DNA of 11,950 bases from Phormidesmis priestleyi (GTDB lineage Bacteria; Cyanobacteriota; Cyanobacteriia; Phormidesmidales; Phormidesmidaceae). Position 1 is the first letter of the stretch, and each line of letters opens with the position of its first letter. A program made the position numbers and the translations under genes. Positions 1-7,537 of the stretch are shown piece after piece. The notes below the pieces were generated by a model, which saw only the letters and a program-made list of their open reading frames with translations, made no database searches and had not been told where the DNA came from. The stretch lies in NCBI GenBank assembly GCA_003242115.1, contig QBMP01000048.1, forward strand, positions 4,226-16,175, written 5' to 3'.

Positions 1-1152
1 ATGCAGCTTTCGCCCAAGTTCGATGACTATTTCAACCAGCTGATTGCCGATTTTGAAGCCGAAAATTCGGGTGCCACTGTGAAATGGGTAGACGTCCCCT
101 GGAGTGACATGGAGACTAAAATTTTGGCGGCAGTGTCAGCCGGTAATGCGCCTGACGTGGTGAATTTAAACCCCAACTTTGCTTCACAGCTTGCGGCCAA
201 AGGCGCTTGGCTTACCTTAGATGACAAGCTCTCAGCCGCAGAGCAGGCCGTTTATTTACCCAAAATTTGGCAGGCGACTCAGATCAACGGCAAGAGCTTC
301 GGCTTCCCTTGGTACTTAACGGCCAGAGTCACTCTATATAATAGTGAGATTTTTAAAGCGGCAGGCATCACCGAGCCGCCGAAGACCTTTGAAGAGCTTG
401 CCACGGTTGCTAAGCAAATTAAGGAAAAAACCGGGAAGTATGCGTTTTTTATCAGCTTTGTGCCTGACGATGCGGCAGATGTGCTTCAGTCTTTTATTCA
501 GATGGGCGTGCCGCTAGTTGATGACGCTGGTAAGGCCGCTTTTAATACGCCTGAGGGCAAAAAGGTCTTTCAATATTGGACGGATCTCTATCAGCAAAAG
601 CTAATCCCTCAAGAAGTGCTAACTCAAGGCCATCAGCAGGCGATCGCGCTCTATCAATCGGGTGAAACAGCGATTTTGGCTTCAGGTGCAGAGTTTTTGG
701 ACACGATTGCTAGCAATGCCCCCGATATTGCCGCAGCGACCAAAGCGGCCCCCCAAATTAGCGGCAGCACGGGCAAACAGAATGTTGCCGCAATGGATTT
801 GGTGATCCCAAAAGATACGGATGTTGAAGCCGCTGCTCTCAAATTTGCGACGTATGTGACCAATGACGCCAATCAGCTCGCCTTTGCCAAAGCTGCCAAC
901 GTGCTGCCTTCGACGGTCGAGGCGATGAAAGATAGCTACTTTACAGATGTCCCTGTAAACGCGACGCCGGTAGAAGCTGCTCGCTCGGTCAGTGCTAGCC
1001 AATTAAACGATGCGGCAGTATTGATTCCGGCGATGGAAGATGTTGCCGAATTGCAAAAGATTGTGTATGACAATTTGCAAGCGGCGATGCTAGGCGATAA
1101 AACCGTCGATCAGGCCGTCGCCGATGCCGCTGATGAGTGGGATAACAGGTAA
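1..1152 (+). CDS. ABC transporter sugar-type substrate-binding protein, 5' truncated by window edge
   Basis: This is an extracellular solute-binding protein of the UgpB/MalE-like (family 1) type, which captures a sugar or related solute outside the inner membrane and hands it to an ABC permease. The 383 visible codons open with a helix (LSPKFDDYF) and continue with DVPW near residues 32-35, PDVVNLNP near 51-58, FPWYLTARVTLYN near 102-114 and a long helical C-terminus, all usual for this family. No signal peptide is visible. The sequence begins directly with what is normally the first strand-helix unit of the mature protein, so I take the ATG at base 1 as an internal methionine and the true start as lying left of the window. 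No permease follows; the next gene is convergent. The substrate cannot be told from sequence. The family is secure and the 5' boundary is not. Confidence 0.88.
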   Translation: MQLSPKFDDYFNQLIADFEAENSGATVKWVDVPWSDMETKILAAVSAGNAPDVVNLNPNFASQLAAKGAWLTLDDKLSAAEQAVYLPKIWQATQINGKSFGFPWYLTARVTLYNSEIFKAAGITEPPKTFEELATVAKQIKEKTGKYAFFISFVPDDAADVLQSFIQMGVPLVDDAGKAAFNTPEGKKVFQYWTDLYQQKLIPQEVLTQGHQQAIALYQSGETAILASGAEFLDTIASNAPDIAAATKAAPQISGSTGKQNVAAMDLVIPKDTDVEAAALKFATYVTNDANQLAFAKAANVLPSTVEAMKDSYFTDVPVNATPVEAARSVSASQLNDAAVLIPAMEDVAELQKIVYDNLQAAMLGDKTVDQAVADAADEWDNR

Positions 1153-1160
1153 GACTATGA

Positions 1161-1186
1161 CTGCTCCACAGTTGTTTTGTGAGCAG
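1161..1186. terminator. possible hairpin between convergent genes
   Basis: CTGCTCCACA (1161-1170) can pair with TGTGAGCAG (1178-1186) around a 7-base loop, with one bulged C. It lies in the 45-base gap between the convergent solute-binding protein and ABC permease genes, where a shared terminator is expected. There is no clear T tract on either strand, so a factor-independent role is weakly supported. Confidence 0.3.
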
Positions 1187-1197
1187 CAACCTTAAAG

Positions 1198-1980
1198 TTA
1201 GTATCCACCTAAGCTCCCTTGGCGTTTGGCTCGGCTCTCGGCCCAGCGAAAGACAAGGATGCCAAGCGCGAAGTAAATCAGGCCGTTGGCAAGGGCTACC
1301 AACCATTCTTGCCAATTCAGCCCTTCCCCTTTGGCCATCAGATCTCGTAGTAGGCCAGTGCTGGGTAAAATTGGCAGCAGATTGGCGGCGATGCGGGCGC
1401 TGCCGCTGAGGTCTTCAGTGGGAGCTGCGAGTAAAAACAGCAGCACAAATTGAAAGAGCCCCAATACCTGCTGCACTTTTTTGAGCACGAGCGCAAACGC
1501 GCCGATGAAAAAAGCTAGGCCGTAAGCGCTGAGTAAGAGGGTGGCTAAGGGTAAAAGCAGTATTGGTGGAAAGGCGAGTTGGCTGCCGGTAATCGCAATG
1601 ATGATGGCTAATACGATGCCAATAAGCAGTATTCGTAGGCTGAGGCTGGCGATCGCTCTCACCAAAAACACCTTCGATGCCCCAAACGGCGACAAAAACA
1701 CCTGCTCTAAAGTGCCGGTTTGAGCCTCTAGCTGAAGGTTATTGGCAATGTCATTGACGATATAAAGCACCAGCGTCCAAATGACGTAGCCGACGACGAC
1801 TGCATCTAGGCGATCGCCAAACGTACTTGCAGGCCCCGCCACATACTGCGTACTCAAAAAAATGCCATAAAACACCGCCGTCAAAATCACCACGCCGCCC
1901 ACGACTTCGGACGGGTAGCGCAGCGTCTGAATCCAAGTCCGCTTCAGCTCAGCAATCAGTAGATTCGTCAGCTCAGCCAT
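1198..1980 (-). CDS. ABC-2 type transporter membrane subunit
   Basis: This is the inner-membrane permease of an ABC-2 export system, the partner of the ATPase encoded just upstream. The 260-residue product has about six hydrophobic segments: near residues 27-47, 60-80, 110-132, 138-160, 167-190 and 233-253. It has the usual ABC-2 arrangement of an N-terminal amphipathic stretch and a conserved middle (LEQVFLSPFG) before the third segment. The reading frame is open further upstream, but I chose the ATG at 1980. It gives the normal family N-terminus (MAELTNLL), it is preceded by AAAGGA at a good distance, and the longer form would only add a Lys-rich tail overlapping the ATPase gene. The ATG overlaps the ATPase stop in ATGGCTGA, which suggests translational coupling. 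The exported substrate (drug, lipid or polysaccharide) is unknown. Confidence 0.87.
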   Translation of the reverse strand: MAELTNLLIAELKRTWIQTLRYPSEVVGGVVILTAVFYGIFLSTQYVAGPASTFGDRLDAVVVGYVIWTLVLYIVNDIANNLQLEAQTGTLEQVFLSPFGASKVFLVRAIASLSLRILLIGIVLAIIIAITGSQLAFPPILLLPLATLLLSAYGLAFFIGAFALVLKKVQQVLGLFQFVLLFLLAAPTEDLSGSARIAANLLPILPSTGLLRDLMAKGEGLNWQEWLVALANGLIYFALGILVFRWAESRAKRQGSLGGY

Positions 1981-3037
1981 CTTTTTTGTCCTTTTTTTGT
2001 CTTGTTGAGGCTTCTTGTTGAGGGTTGCTGAAAGAGTTGTCTTTATTTTGAGTAAACTGCAAAAACACATCGGTCAAATCAGCTCGATCTTGGCGAACCT
2101 CGACCAAAGGTAGCGGATCTAGCAAGCTCAAAATTTTGTACAGAATGGCTGAATGGCGGTGGCTAGACGTCTGATCGGATGATTTTGCCGCTAACGAATC
2201 CAATGAATCCAATGAATCTAACGAATCCAATGAATAGTGGATGTGATGGTCGCTGAGGGTTGCGCCTAAAGCTGCGATCGCACTGCGCTGCGCCTCACTC
2301 AAAGCGCCTTCAAACTCAATCCGATAAGTCCCTTTTGAAAATTGTTTAATCAGCGCTTGAGTAGATTGCTCTGCGACAATTTCACCCTGGCGAATAATCG
2401 CCACGCGATCAGAAAGCTCCTCGGCGACATTGAGCTGATGCGTGGTCAGCAAAATTGCACAGCCCGAAGCCGCCACCTGTCTGACAAATTCTTTGACAGT
2501 TTCACCGGATTCTACATCCAGACCCAAGGTGGGCTCATCCAATAGCAGGAGCTGAGGTTCGTGGATAAGAGCAGCCGCGATCGCAATTTTCTGCTGCATC
2601 CCGCGCGACAGCTTCTGCACCGGCACCTGACGCTTATCTTCTAAGCCAAACGCCGCCAGCAGCGCTTTCGCCCGCACTTTTGCCGCTTGGCGAGGCATTT
2701 GCCGCAGGACGCCAAAGTATTCCAAATTCTCCAGCGGAGTCAGCCGCCAGTACAGATTGCGATTGCCCTCTAGCACCGCCCCCACCCCCTTTAGAGCTTG
2801 CGGCTGCCGGTGCGGATCTGCGCCTGAAATTTTTACCCAGCCCGCATCTGGGCGAATCAAACCCGCAATCATTTTGATTGTCGTCGTTTTACCCGCACCG
2901 TTTGGGCCTAAAAACGCCAGCACCTGCCCTGGCAAAATCGACAGTGACACCCCCCGCACCGCCTCAAATCGGCGCTTGCCCCGACCATAGCTTTTCCTTA
3001 AATTATGAGACTCTAACGCCAGCATCTTAAACCCCAT
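1973..3037 (-). CDS. ABC-2 exporter ATP-binding protein
   Basis: This is the cytoplasmic ATPase of an ABC-2 exporter (DrrA/CcmA-like type), driving the permease encoded downstream with an 8-base overlap. The 354-residue product shows Walker A GPNGAGKT (44-51), signature LSRGMQQ (143-149), Walker B LLLLDEP (163-169) and the switch histidine H200, so it should hydrolyse ATP. The C-terminal extension ends its folded part with DRADLTDVFLQFT (about 317-329), typical of this subfamily. Residues 269-282 are an odd LDS tripeptide run encoded by a 9-base tandem repeat, sitting in a variable linker of the C-terminal domain. The last 20 residues are Lys/Gln-rich. The start is uncertain: ATG at 3037 or at 3025 (fifth residue), neither with a strong ribosome binding site. 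The family is certain; the substrate is not. Confidence 0.9.
   Translation of the reverse strand: MGFKMLALESHNLRKSYGRGKRRFEAVRGVSLSILPGQVLAFLGPNGAGKTTTIKMIAGLIRPDAGWVKISGADPHRQPQALKGVGAVLEGNRNLYWRLTPLENLEYFGVLRQMPRQAAKVRAKALLAAFGLEDKRQVPVQKLSRGMQQKIAIAAALIHEPQLLLLDEPTLGLDVESGETVKEFVRQVAASGCAILLTTHQLNVAEELSDRVAIIRQGEIVAEQSTQALIKQFSKGTYRIEFEGALSEAQRSAIAALGATLSDHHIHYSLDSLDSLDSLDSLAAKSSDQTSSHRHSAILYKILSLLDPLPLVEVRQDRADLTDVFLQFTQNKDNSFSNPQQEASTRQKKDKKDG
1989..1994 (-). promoter_or_regulatory. ribosome binding site of ABC-2 permease
   Basis: AAAGGA on the minus strand lies 8 bases before the ATG at 1980. It is the main reason for choosing this start over the longer open frame that begins at 2070. 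The site lies inside the end of the ATPase gene. Confidence 0.55.
2191..2235. repeat. 9-base tandem repeat inside ATPase gene (five units)
   Basis: Five consecutive 9-base units occur here on the plus strand, in the order CTAACGAAT, CCAATGAAT, CCAATGAAT, CTAACGAAT, CCAATGAAT. Read on the minus strand in the ATPase frame they encode repeated Leu-Asp-Ser. The unit length is a multiple of three, so gain or loss of units changes the protein length without a frameshift. Confidence 0.9.
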
Positions 3038-3229
3038 AGAGAGGGGATACGGGTTCCCGAGCTAAAGACAAAAATAACAATTCCTAAACTGTCGGTTACA
3101 ATTCTACAAACATCATCCCTTATTCATCTTAAGATTCATTCTCCCGTTCTGCCCTCAAACCTATCTTTAGATAAGTCGATTTGGTGGGGTCAACTCAAGC
3201 CGTTAGCCAAGGATTTCATCAGCGCCAGT
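3038..3229. promoter_or_regulatory. divergent intergenic region, ABC ATPase / membrane protein
   Basis: This 192-base gap separates two divergently transcribed genes and must hold both promoters, but I cannot place them with confidence. On the minus strand TTGTAA followed 18 bases later by TTATTT (around 3077-3106) is a weak promoter-like pair. Two small dyads lie on the right side: the 10-base palindrome ATCTTAAGAT at 3126-3135, and TATCT/AGATA at 3162-3173. They could be operators or chance AT-rich palindromes. Confidence 0.35.
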
Positions 3230-3955
3230 ATGACTTCATTTGATCTTAGTGAGCCACTCCTCCCTCCCTACACAGAAACAGTGGGTATGCAGGATTTAAA
3301 CGGGCTACTGAAAGCTCATGTCAAGCAGCAAAAGGCAGCGCATCCTTGGTTGGCGAGGCTTTTGCGTTTTCCTTGGCGATCGCTTAATTTCTCGTTTAGC
3401 CAGCTAGACCAAGCTTTTTGGATTTGGGGCGCGATCGCGCTAGCCATTTTTTCCCTGGCTCAATTCTCAACGCTGAGCTGGATGACGCAATCACTGCTGG
3501 ACGCGGCTCTTACCGGAATTGGCATTATCAGTACGTCTAAGCTGACTTGGCGGTTGGCCTGTAGCGAACGGCTAAAGTGGGTCGTTTGCCTGTGGGCAGT
3601 GCTGATGATGGTCGGAATGATTGCGACCGCGTACGGCATTTTTTGCAGCAGTAGCCCAGGTGCGGTGCTGATTTTGCTCAATTTGTGTCCGCTGTGGCTG
3701 GGGCTGTGCGCGCTCGGTTATTTGGCGATGAGCATCGGCTTACAGTCGCGCTGCTTTGGAGCGGCTAGCTGGGTGCATGGTGCAGCGATCGCGGCACTTT
3801 CCTTTGACCCGCACCATCAGTTCTTGACGACAGGGCTAGTGATGGCGCTGACGCTGTTCTTTTTTTCGGTGGTGCCCTGGGATATGCGCGCGGCTGAAGC
3901 TGAAGAGCTTTGTGGCGTACAGATTAGAGATAGCAGATTAGAGATAGCAGATTAG
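3230..3955 (+). CDS. multi-pass membrane protein of unknown function
   Basis: I do not recognise this 241-residue protein. It has a soluble N-terminus of about 60 residues, then hydrophobic segments near residues 62-80, 117-137, 145-168 and 199-215, with two weaker ones near 87-105 and 178-192, so it is probably an inner- or thylakoid-membrane protein with four to six passes. No catalytic or cofactor motif is evident. The final ten or so residues (from about Q231) and the TAG stop are encoded within a 7-base repeat array, so the native C-terminus may have been extended or replaced by repeat growth. The start is uncertain: ATG 3230 has AAGGA 16 bases upstream, which is too far for a normal site, and an internal ATG at 3287 is possible. 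Coding is supported by HIP1 sites and by a long frame with coherent hydrophobic segments. Confidence 0.7.
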   Translation: MTSFDLSEPLLPPYTETVGMQDLNGLLKAHVKQQKAAHPWLARLLRFPWRSLNFSFSQLDQAFWIWGAIALAIFSLAQFSTLSWMTQSLLDAALTGIGIISTSKLTWRLACSERLKWVVCLWAVLMMVGMIATAYGIFCSSSPGAVLILLNLCPLWLGLCALGYLAMSIGLQSRCFGAASWVHGAAIAALSFDPHHQFLTTGLVMALTLFFFSVVPWDMRAAEAEELCGVQIRDSRLEIAD

Positions 3956-3984
3956 AGACTAGAGACTAGAGATGACAGATTAGT
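3922..3984. repeat. heptanucleotide tandem repeat array (STRR-like), nine units
   Basis: Nine head-to-tail 7-base units run from 3922: GATTAGA, GATAGCA, GATTAGA, GATAGCA, GATTAGA, GACTAGA, GACTAGA, GATGACA, GATTAGT. Short tandemly repeated heptamers (STRR) are a known class of repeat in cyanobacterial genomes, and this array fits that class. It starts inside the membrane-protein gene, contains its stop codon (3953-3955) in the fifth unit, and fills most of the gap before the convergent GGDEF/EAL gene. Confidence 0.88.
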
Positions 3985-4001
3985 GGCTGCGCGCGATCGC
4001 T

Positions 4002-6011
4002 TTAAATTGGCAGCTTTAGATTAGCAGCTTGATAGAACTTACCTGACGTCAGCAAATCATCAATCTGCTCTACCGTCATCGGGCGGCTGTACCAGTAGCC
4101 TTGGGCATAGTCGCAGCCCATTTTACTCAGTACGCGGGCTTGGTCTGACGTTTCGATGCCTTCTGCTAGCACCTTGAAGTTTAGCCCTTTGGCCAGCGCG
4201 ATGATGGTGGCAGCGATCGCCGCATCGCTCGGACTATTGACTAGATCCATCACAAAAGAGCGATCAATCTTAATGGTGTCCAATGGAAAATGCTTCAGCA
4301 CACTCAAGGAAGAATAGCCGGTACCAAAGTCATCTATAGCAATTTGCATCCCCGAATCAGACAGCTTTTGCAGCATTTCAATCGCAAAGCCAACATCGCG
4401 CATTGCCGCACTTTCGGTGACTTCTAGCTCCAGATCGCAGGGGTCAAACTCAGTATTTTTCAATATTTGCATAATCGAGCGCACCAGGTTAGAGCGGTGA
4501 AACTGCTGCGCCGATAAATTAACCGCTAAACGCAGCTTAGGAAAGCCTATCTGCCGCCATTTGCGGTATTGAGCGCAGGCTTGCTCTAGCACCCAACGGC
4601 CAATCGGCTCAATCAGGCCAGTATCTTCGGCAATGGGAATAAACCGCGCGGGCGAAATTAAGCCCAATGTGGGGTGCTGCCAGCGGATCAGCGCCTCCAT
4701 GCCAATCCACTGGCTGGTGAGTAAATCTACTTGGGGCTGGTAGCACAAAAACAGCTCGTTGCCTTCTAAAGCCTTGCGCAGATCGGTTTCTAAATTGAGC
4801 TGAATTCGGGCATCAGCATTGATTTCTTCAAAGTAAATTTGATAGTTATTGCGCCCATTAGCCTTAGCTTGATACATCGCCGCATCGGCATTGCGTAAAA
4901 GGGTCTGGGCATCTTCACCGTCGTAGGGTGCAAGCGCTATGCCTAAGCTAGCCGTGACGTACAGCTCTTCGCCTTGAACTTGAAAAGGAGCCGATAGCCG
5001 CTGTAAAATTCGCTCTGCAATGTGAGAGACATCTTCGGGCGATCGCAGCGCTGGCAGCAGCAGCGTAAACTCATCGCCGCCCCAACGGGCGATTACATCG
5101 TAGCTACGAGTGCAGCTTTTGAGCCGCTCAGCCACCTGCTGAAGTAGACAGTCGCCAGCGGCATGGCCCAGCGTATCGTTGATATTTTTGAAGCGATCCA
5201 AGTCTAAAAAGGCGACCCCAAGCATCATGTCTGCTTCTACCGCGATCGCAATTGCCCGTACCATATGCTGATTAAAGAGCATCCGATCATCAGGCAGGTA
5301 GGTGAGCTGATCGCGGGCGCTGTGGGTTTTGGCGGCCTGATCGAGGTGCGATCGCCAAATCGCCAAATAAATCTGACTACAGACATCTGTAAACAGCCCT
5401 AAATCATCTGTAGACCAGCCTCCCAGCTCACTGTCACGAAAGATTGCCACAGCGCCCATACAGGCTGACTGAAAAGCTAACGACTTGGCTGAAATATGAG
5501 CCGATGAGACTGTACCTTCATCGGGGCCAGAAAGCGGCAGCAGTGCTAGATAGCGACCTTTGCTAGGGCCAAAAACCTGAGTCAATTCAGCTGGCCAGTG
5601 ATCGGCCACAAACGTTTGCGGGCTACCAAGTTGAAACTGCCCATCCGCAACTAACGCAGCTAGCTGAGCTTGTAAGTCACTCATCTGATGCTGCAACATC
5701 CTATTGGGCGCGATCAAAAGGCTCGCGTCTAAATGTTGCCATAGCGAGGCGCGAGCCTTTACCGGCAGCGGCGCGATCGCGCCGGATCTATAATCAGTAT
5801 CCGTATCGTGCTCAAATGACGGGGCCAAAAATAGCTGCGCGCCACAGCAGCTCAACGCCTCACAAACCACAGACAGCACCCGCTGCCACAGCTTCGGAGT
5901 ATCTGTCGGGCATTGCAGCAAGCATCCGACCCGCCGGAGCAGCGTGTATGACACAATCCCAGACGAGCCATGCTGATCTGGGACGACATATAAAAGCGGA
6001 GAATAAGTCAC
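4002..6011 (-). CDS. GAF-like/GGDEF/EAL cyclic-di-GMP synthase-phosphodiesterase
   Basis: This is a bifunctional cyclic-di-GMP turnover protein of 669 residues. Residues about 35-225 form a GAF-like sensor region. The GGDEF domain (about 232-395) has an intact GGDEF at 311-315 and the inhibitory I-site RSYD at 302-305, exactly five residues before it. The EAL domain (about 405-660) keeps EALIRW (439-444), NLS (498-500), the ELEVTES segment, DDFGTGYSS (560-568), K581 and AEGIET (616-621), the residues used for metal binding and catalysis. Both activities are therefore plausible: GTP to c-di-GMP, and c-di-GMP to pGpG. No transmembrane segment or signal peptide is seen, so it should be cytoplasmic. 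The start is GTG at 6011 with only a weak AGG upstream; the exact N-terminus is uncertain. The ligand of the GAF-like region is unknown and a bilin-binding motif was not identified. Confidence 0.93.
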   Translation of the reverse strand: MTYSPLLYVVPDQHGSSGIVSYTLLRRVGCLLQCPTDTPKLWQRVLSVVCEALSCCGAQLFLAPSFEHDTDTDYRSGAIAPLPVKARASLWQHLDASLLIAPNRMLQHQMSDLQAQLAALVADGQFQLGSPQTFVADHWPAELTQVFGPSKGRYLALLPLSGPDEGTVSSAHISAKSLAFQSACMGAVAIFRDSELGGWSTDDLGLFTDVCSQIYLAIWRSHLDQAAKTHSARDQLTYLPDDRMLFNQHMVRAIAIAVEADMMLGVAFLDLDRFKNINDTLGHAAGDCLLQQVAERLKSCTRSYDVIARWGGDEFTLLLPALRSPEDVSHIAERILQRLSAPFQVQGEELYVTASLGIALAPYDGEDAQTLLRNADAAMYQAKANGRNNYQIYFEEINADARIQLNLETDLRKALEGNELFLCYQPQVDLLTSQWIGMEALIRWQHPTLGLISPARFIPIAEDTGLIEPIGRWVLEQACAQYRKWRQIGFPKLRLAVNLSAQQFHRSNLVRSIMQILKNTEFDPCDLELEVTESAAMRDVGFAIEMLQKLSDSGMQIAIDDFGTGYSSLSVLKHFPLDTIKIDRSFVMDLVNSPSDAAIAATIIALAKGLNFKVLAEGIETSDQARVLSKMGCDYAQGYWYSRPMTVEQIDDLLTSGKFYQAANLKLPI

Positions 6012-6041
6012 CCTAAACCTGCCCCATAGTAATGAAGCAAA

Positions 6042-6065
6042 GATAAAAACGTAGATAAAAACGTA
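6042..6065. repeat. 12-base perfect direct repeat (two units)
   Basis: GATAAAAACGTA occurs twice head to tail (6042-6053 and 6054-6065), about 30 bases upstream of the GTG start of the GGDEF/EAL gene. It may lie in that gene's promoter or leader; the minus strand reads TACGTTTTTATC twice. Confidence 0.85.
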
Positions 6066-6121
6066 AAGCTGGTGACTTCAATGTTCCCGAAAAAGTTGAT
6101 GGGACAGCGCTGATCACCACA

Positions 6122-6157
6122 AACCTATTTGGGAGCCTATTTGGGAACCTATTTGGG
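6122..6157. repeat. 12-base tandem repeat at mlaD-like gene stop (three units)
   Basis: Three 12-base units (AACCTATTTGGG, AGCCTATTTGGG, AACCTATTTGGG) span the 3' end of the MCE-protein gene. On the minus strand each unit carries TAG in the same frame, at 6149-6151, 6137-6139 and 6125-6127, so the gene ends in three in-frame stops separated by three sense codons each. Confidence 0.88.
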
Positions 6158-7525
6158 TAAGGCCGGGGAGGCTTTGATCAGCGCTTTGTCTCGGCGGTTG
6201 TCGGCTAGCTGATCGGCGGGTTTGAGGATGTAGCGATCGCCATCAAATACCAAGACAGGGCTAGAGCCTAGTGAGCGCGCATCCGCTGACTGCTGCCTGG
6301 TAATCTGCCTGGCAATCTGACTGGCACCCTGACTAACCCCACTATTATCGGGAGCCTGACTGATATTGGGAGCCTGATTGAGCGATTCTAGCCGAGCCCG
6401 TTCGCCCAAAGGAGCCAAAACTTGAGCTACTTCAGACTGCTGCTCTAAAGACTGCGTAGACGACACCAATCCGCCCAGACCGTTGATCAAATTGCGTAGC
6501 TGCTGGCGAATTGCCGGATCGCCGGTAATTTCGTCCACATCTGCCATCACCTTTTGCGCGCTAGAAAGCGCATCGCGAGCCGATTCTAAGGTTTGCTGCA
6601 ACAGCACCAAATTGGTCGGATTGTTGAGTGAAGTGGTAATGGATCGCAAATCAGTAGAAGCAGCGGTTGCATTGCCTATCAGCACTTCTAAGCTGTCTAT
6701 CAGGTCACCGCTCTGCAAGCGCGGCCCTAGCACATTAGCCGCATTGCGCAACTGCAAACTAGCTGCCTGCACGTTACCTAACGAGTCCACCAACGTACCG
6801 CGATTTTCCCCAATCAGGCTATCAATATCGGTCGCTGTCAGCGAGAACTGCTGAGCGGCTAAGGCCACTGACTCAGTCGCTGATTGGGCCGAGTTTGACA
6901 GCGGATCAATTTGTGATTGGGCCGAACGGGTGAGCGCAGTCGCTTCTTGCGCAAGAATGGCCGCATTGTTTGCCGTTTGAGTGATGCTGCTCAAAACCGT
7001 TTTGAGCTGACCCATTAGTTCCGGATCGGCTAGCTGGTCAGCGACTTCTCCCGCAGAGCGCAGCAGGGCTTCGTAGCTAGGCCCCGCCTGGCCGATGAGG
7101 CGATCGCCATCACAAAGAATCACCTCGCTATTACAGTTTTTACCCATTGGGCTGAACTGAGCCGCACTCGCCGCTAGCTTAGCCAACGGCGTAATCTCAA
7201 TTGAGATCTCCCCAATCAAACCAGACTCCACCGTTTCAATCGTGACTTCGTTGGGGATGAGCAAGTCCTTTTGAGTAATCTCAATTTCTAAATCCACCTG
7301 ATTAGCACCGGGCACAATCCCGACCACGCGGCCCACCGACACCCCGCGATAGAGCACCGGCGTCCCCAACTGGACGCCCATCGTATCTTCGAACTCGGCG
7401 ATTAGCCGATAAGGCCGACTGGCCGGGTTGAAGCCCCTGAGCCACAGCACCAACCCCCCGAACAAACCAATCCCAAATAGGATGAGTAGCCCCACAGAAC
7501 CTTCTCGAATCGTTCGCGTCCGCAT
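6149..7525 (-). CDS. MlaD/TGD2-like MCE-domain lipid-transport protein
   Basis: This is the membrane-anchored, substrate-binding component of an MCE-type lipid ABC transporter. Residues 10-30 form one transmembrane segment (GSVGLLILFGIGLFGGLVLW), followed by one MCE domain at about 37-115 (RLIAEFEDTMGVQLGTPVLY, then GVSVGRVVGI). After a short insert with two cysteines (C131, C138), residues 150-370 form a long Ala/Ser/Gln-rich helical region, as in cyanobacterial and actinobacterial MCE proteins; E. coli MlaD is much shorter. Residues about 383-412 are a low-complexity QAP/ARQ tail encoded by short repeats. It starts 11 bases after the MlaF-like ATPase gene with a good AGAGGAAG site, so the two form an operon. 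The likely role, by analogy with MlaD and TGD2, is moving phospho- or glycolipids between envelope membranes. The exact lipid and direction are unknown. Confidence 0.9.
   Translation of the reverse strand: MRTRTIREGSVGLLILFGIGLFGGLVLWLRGFNPASRPYRLIAEFEDTMGVQLGTPVLYRGVSVGRVVGIVPGANQVDLEIEITQKDLLIPNEVTIETVESGLIGEISIEITPLAKLAASAAQFSPMGKNCNSEVILCDGDRLIGQAGPSYEALLRSAGEVADQLADPELMGQLKTVLSSITQTANNAAILAQEATALTRSAQSQIDPLSNSAQSATESVALAAQQFSLTATDIDSLIGENRGTLVDSLGNVQAASLQLRNAANVLGPRLQSGDLIDSLEVLIGNATAASTDLRSITTSLNNPTNLVLLQQTLESARDALSSAQKVMADVDEITGDPAIRQQLRNLINGLGGLVSSTQSLEQQSEVAQVLAPLGERARLESLNQAPNISQAPDNSGVSQGASQIARQITRQQSADARSLGSSPVLVFDGDRYILKPADQLADNRRDKALIKASPALPK
6293..6385. repeat. degenerate 12- and 18-base repeats in MCE-protein tail
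   Basis: Four degenerate 12-base units (CTGCCTGGTAAT, CTGCCTGGCAAT, CTGACTGGCACC, CTGACTAACCCC) run from 6293 to 6340. They are followed by GGGAGCCTGA repeated 18 bases apart at about 6350-6377. They encode the Gln/Ala-rich tail of the MCE protein, and the periods are multiples of three. Confidence 0.65.
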
Positions 7526-7529
7526 AAAT

Positions 7530-7537
7530 CTTCCTCT
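7530..7537 (-). promoter_or_regulatory. ribosome binding site of MCE-protein gene
   Basis: AGAGGAAG on the minus strand, with its AGGA core 6 bases before the ATG at 7525. It touches the TAA stop of the upstream ATPase gene (7537-7539), consistent with coupled translation. Confidence 0.6.

Noticed and set aside
1..3. ATG at base 1 as the true start of the solute-binding protein
   Set aside because: The protein would lack a signal peptide and begin inside the conserved N-terminal strand-helix of the family; it is better read as an internal methionine cut by the window edge.
682..1315. Leftward 106-codon frames over the solute-binding protein and permease ends
   Set aside because: Arg/Cys-rich shadow translations with no motifs, covered by well-supported genes.
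1981..2070. Longer ABC-2 permease start at 2070
   Set aside because: It would add 30 Lys/Gln-rich residues overlapping the ATPase gene, whereas ATG 1980 has a good ribosome binding site and the usual family N-terminus.
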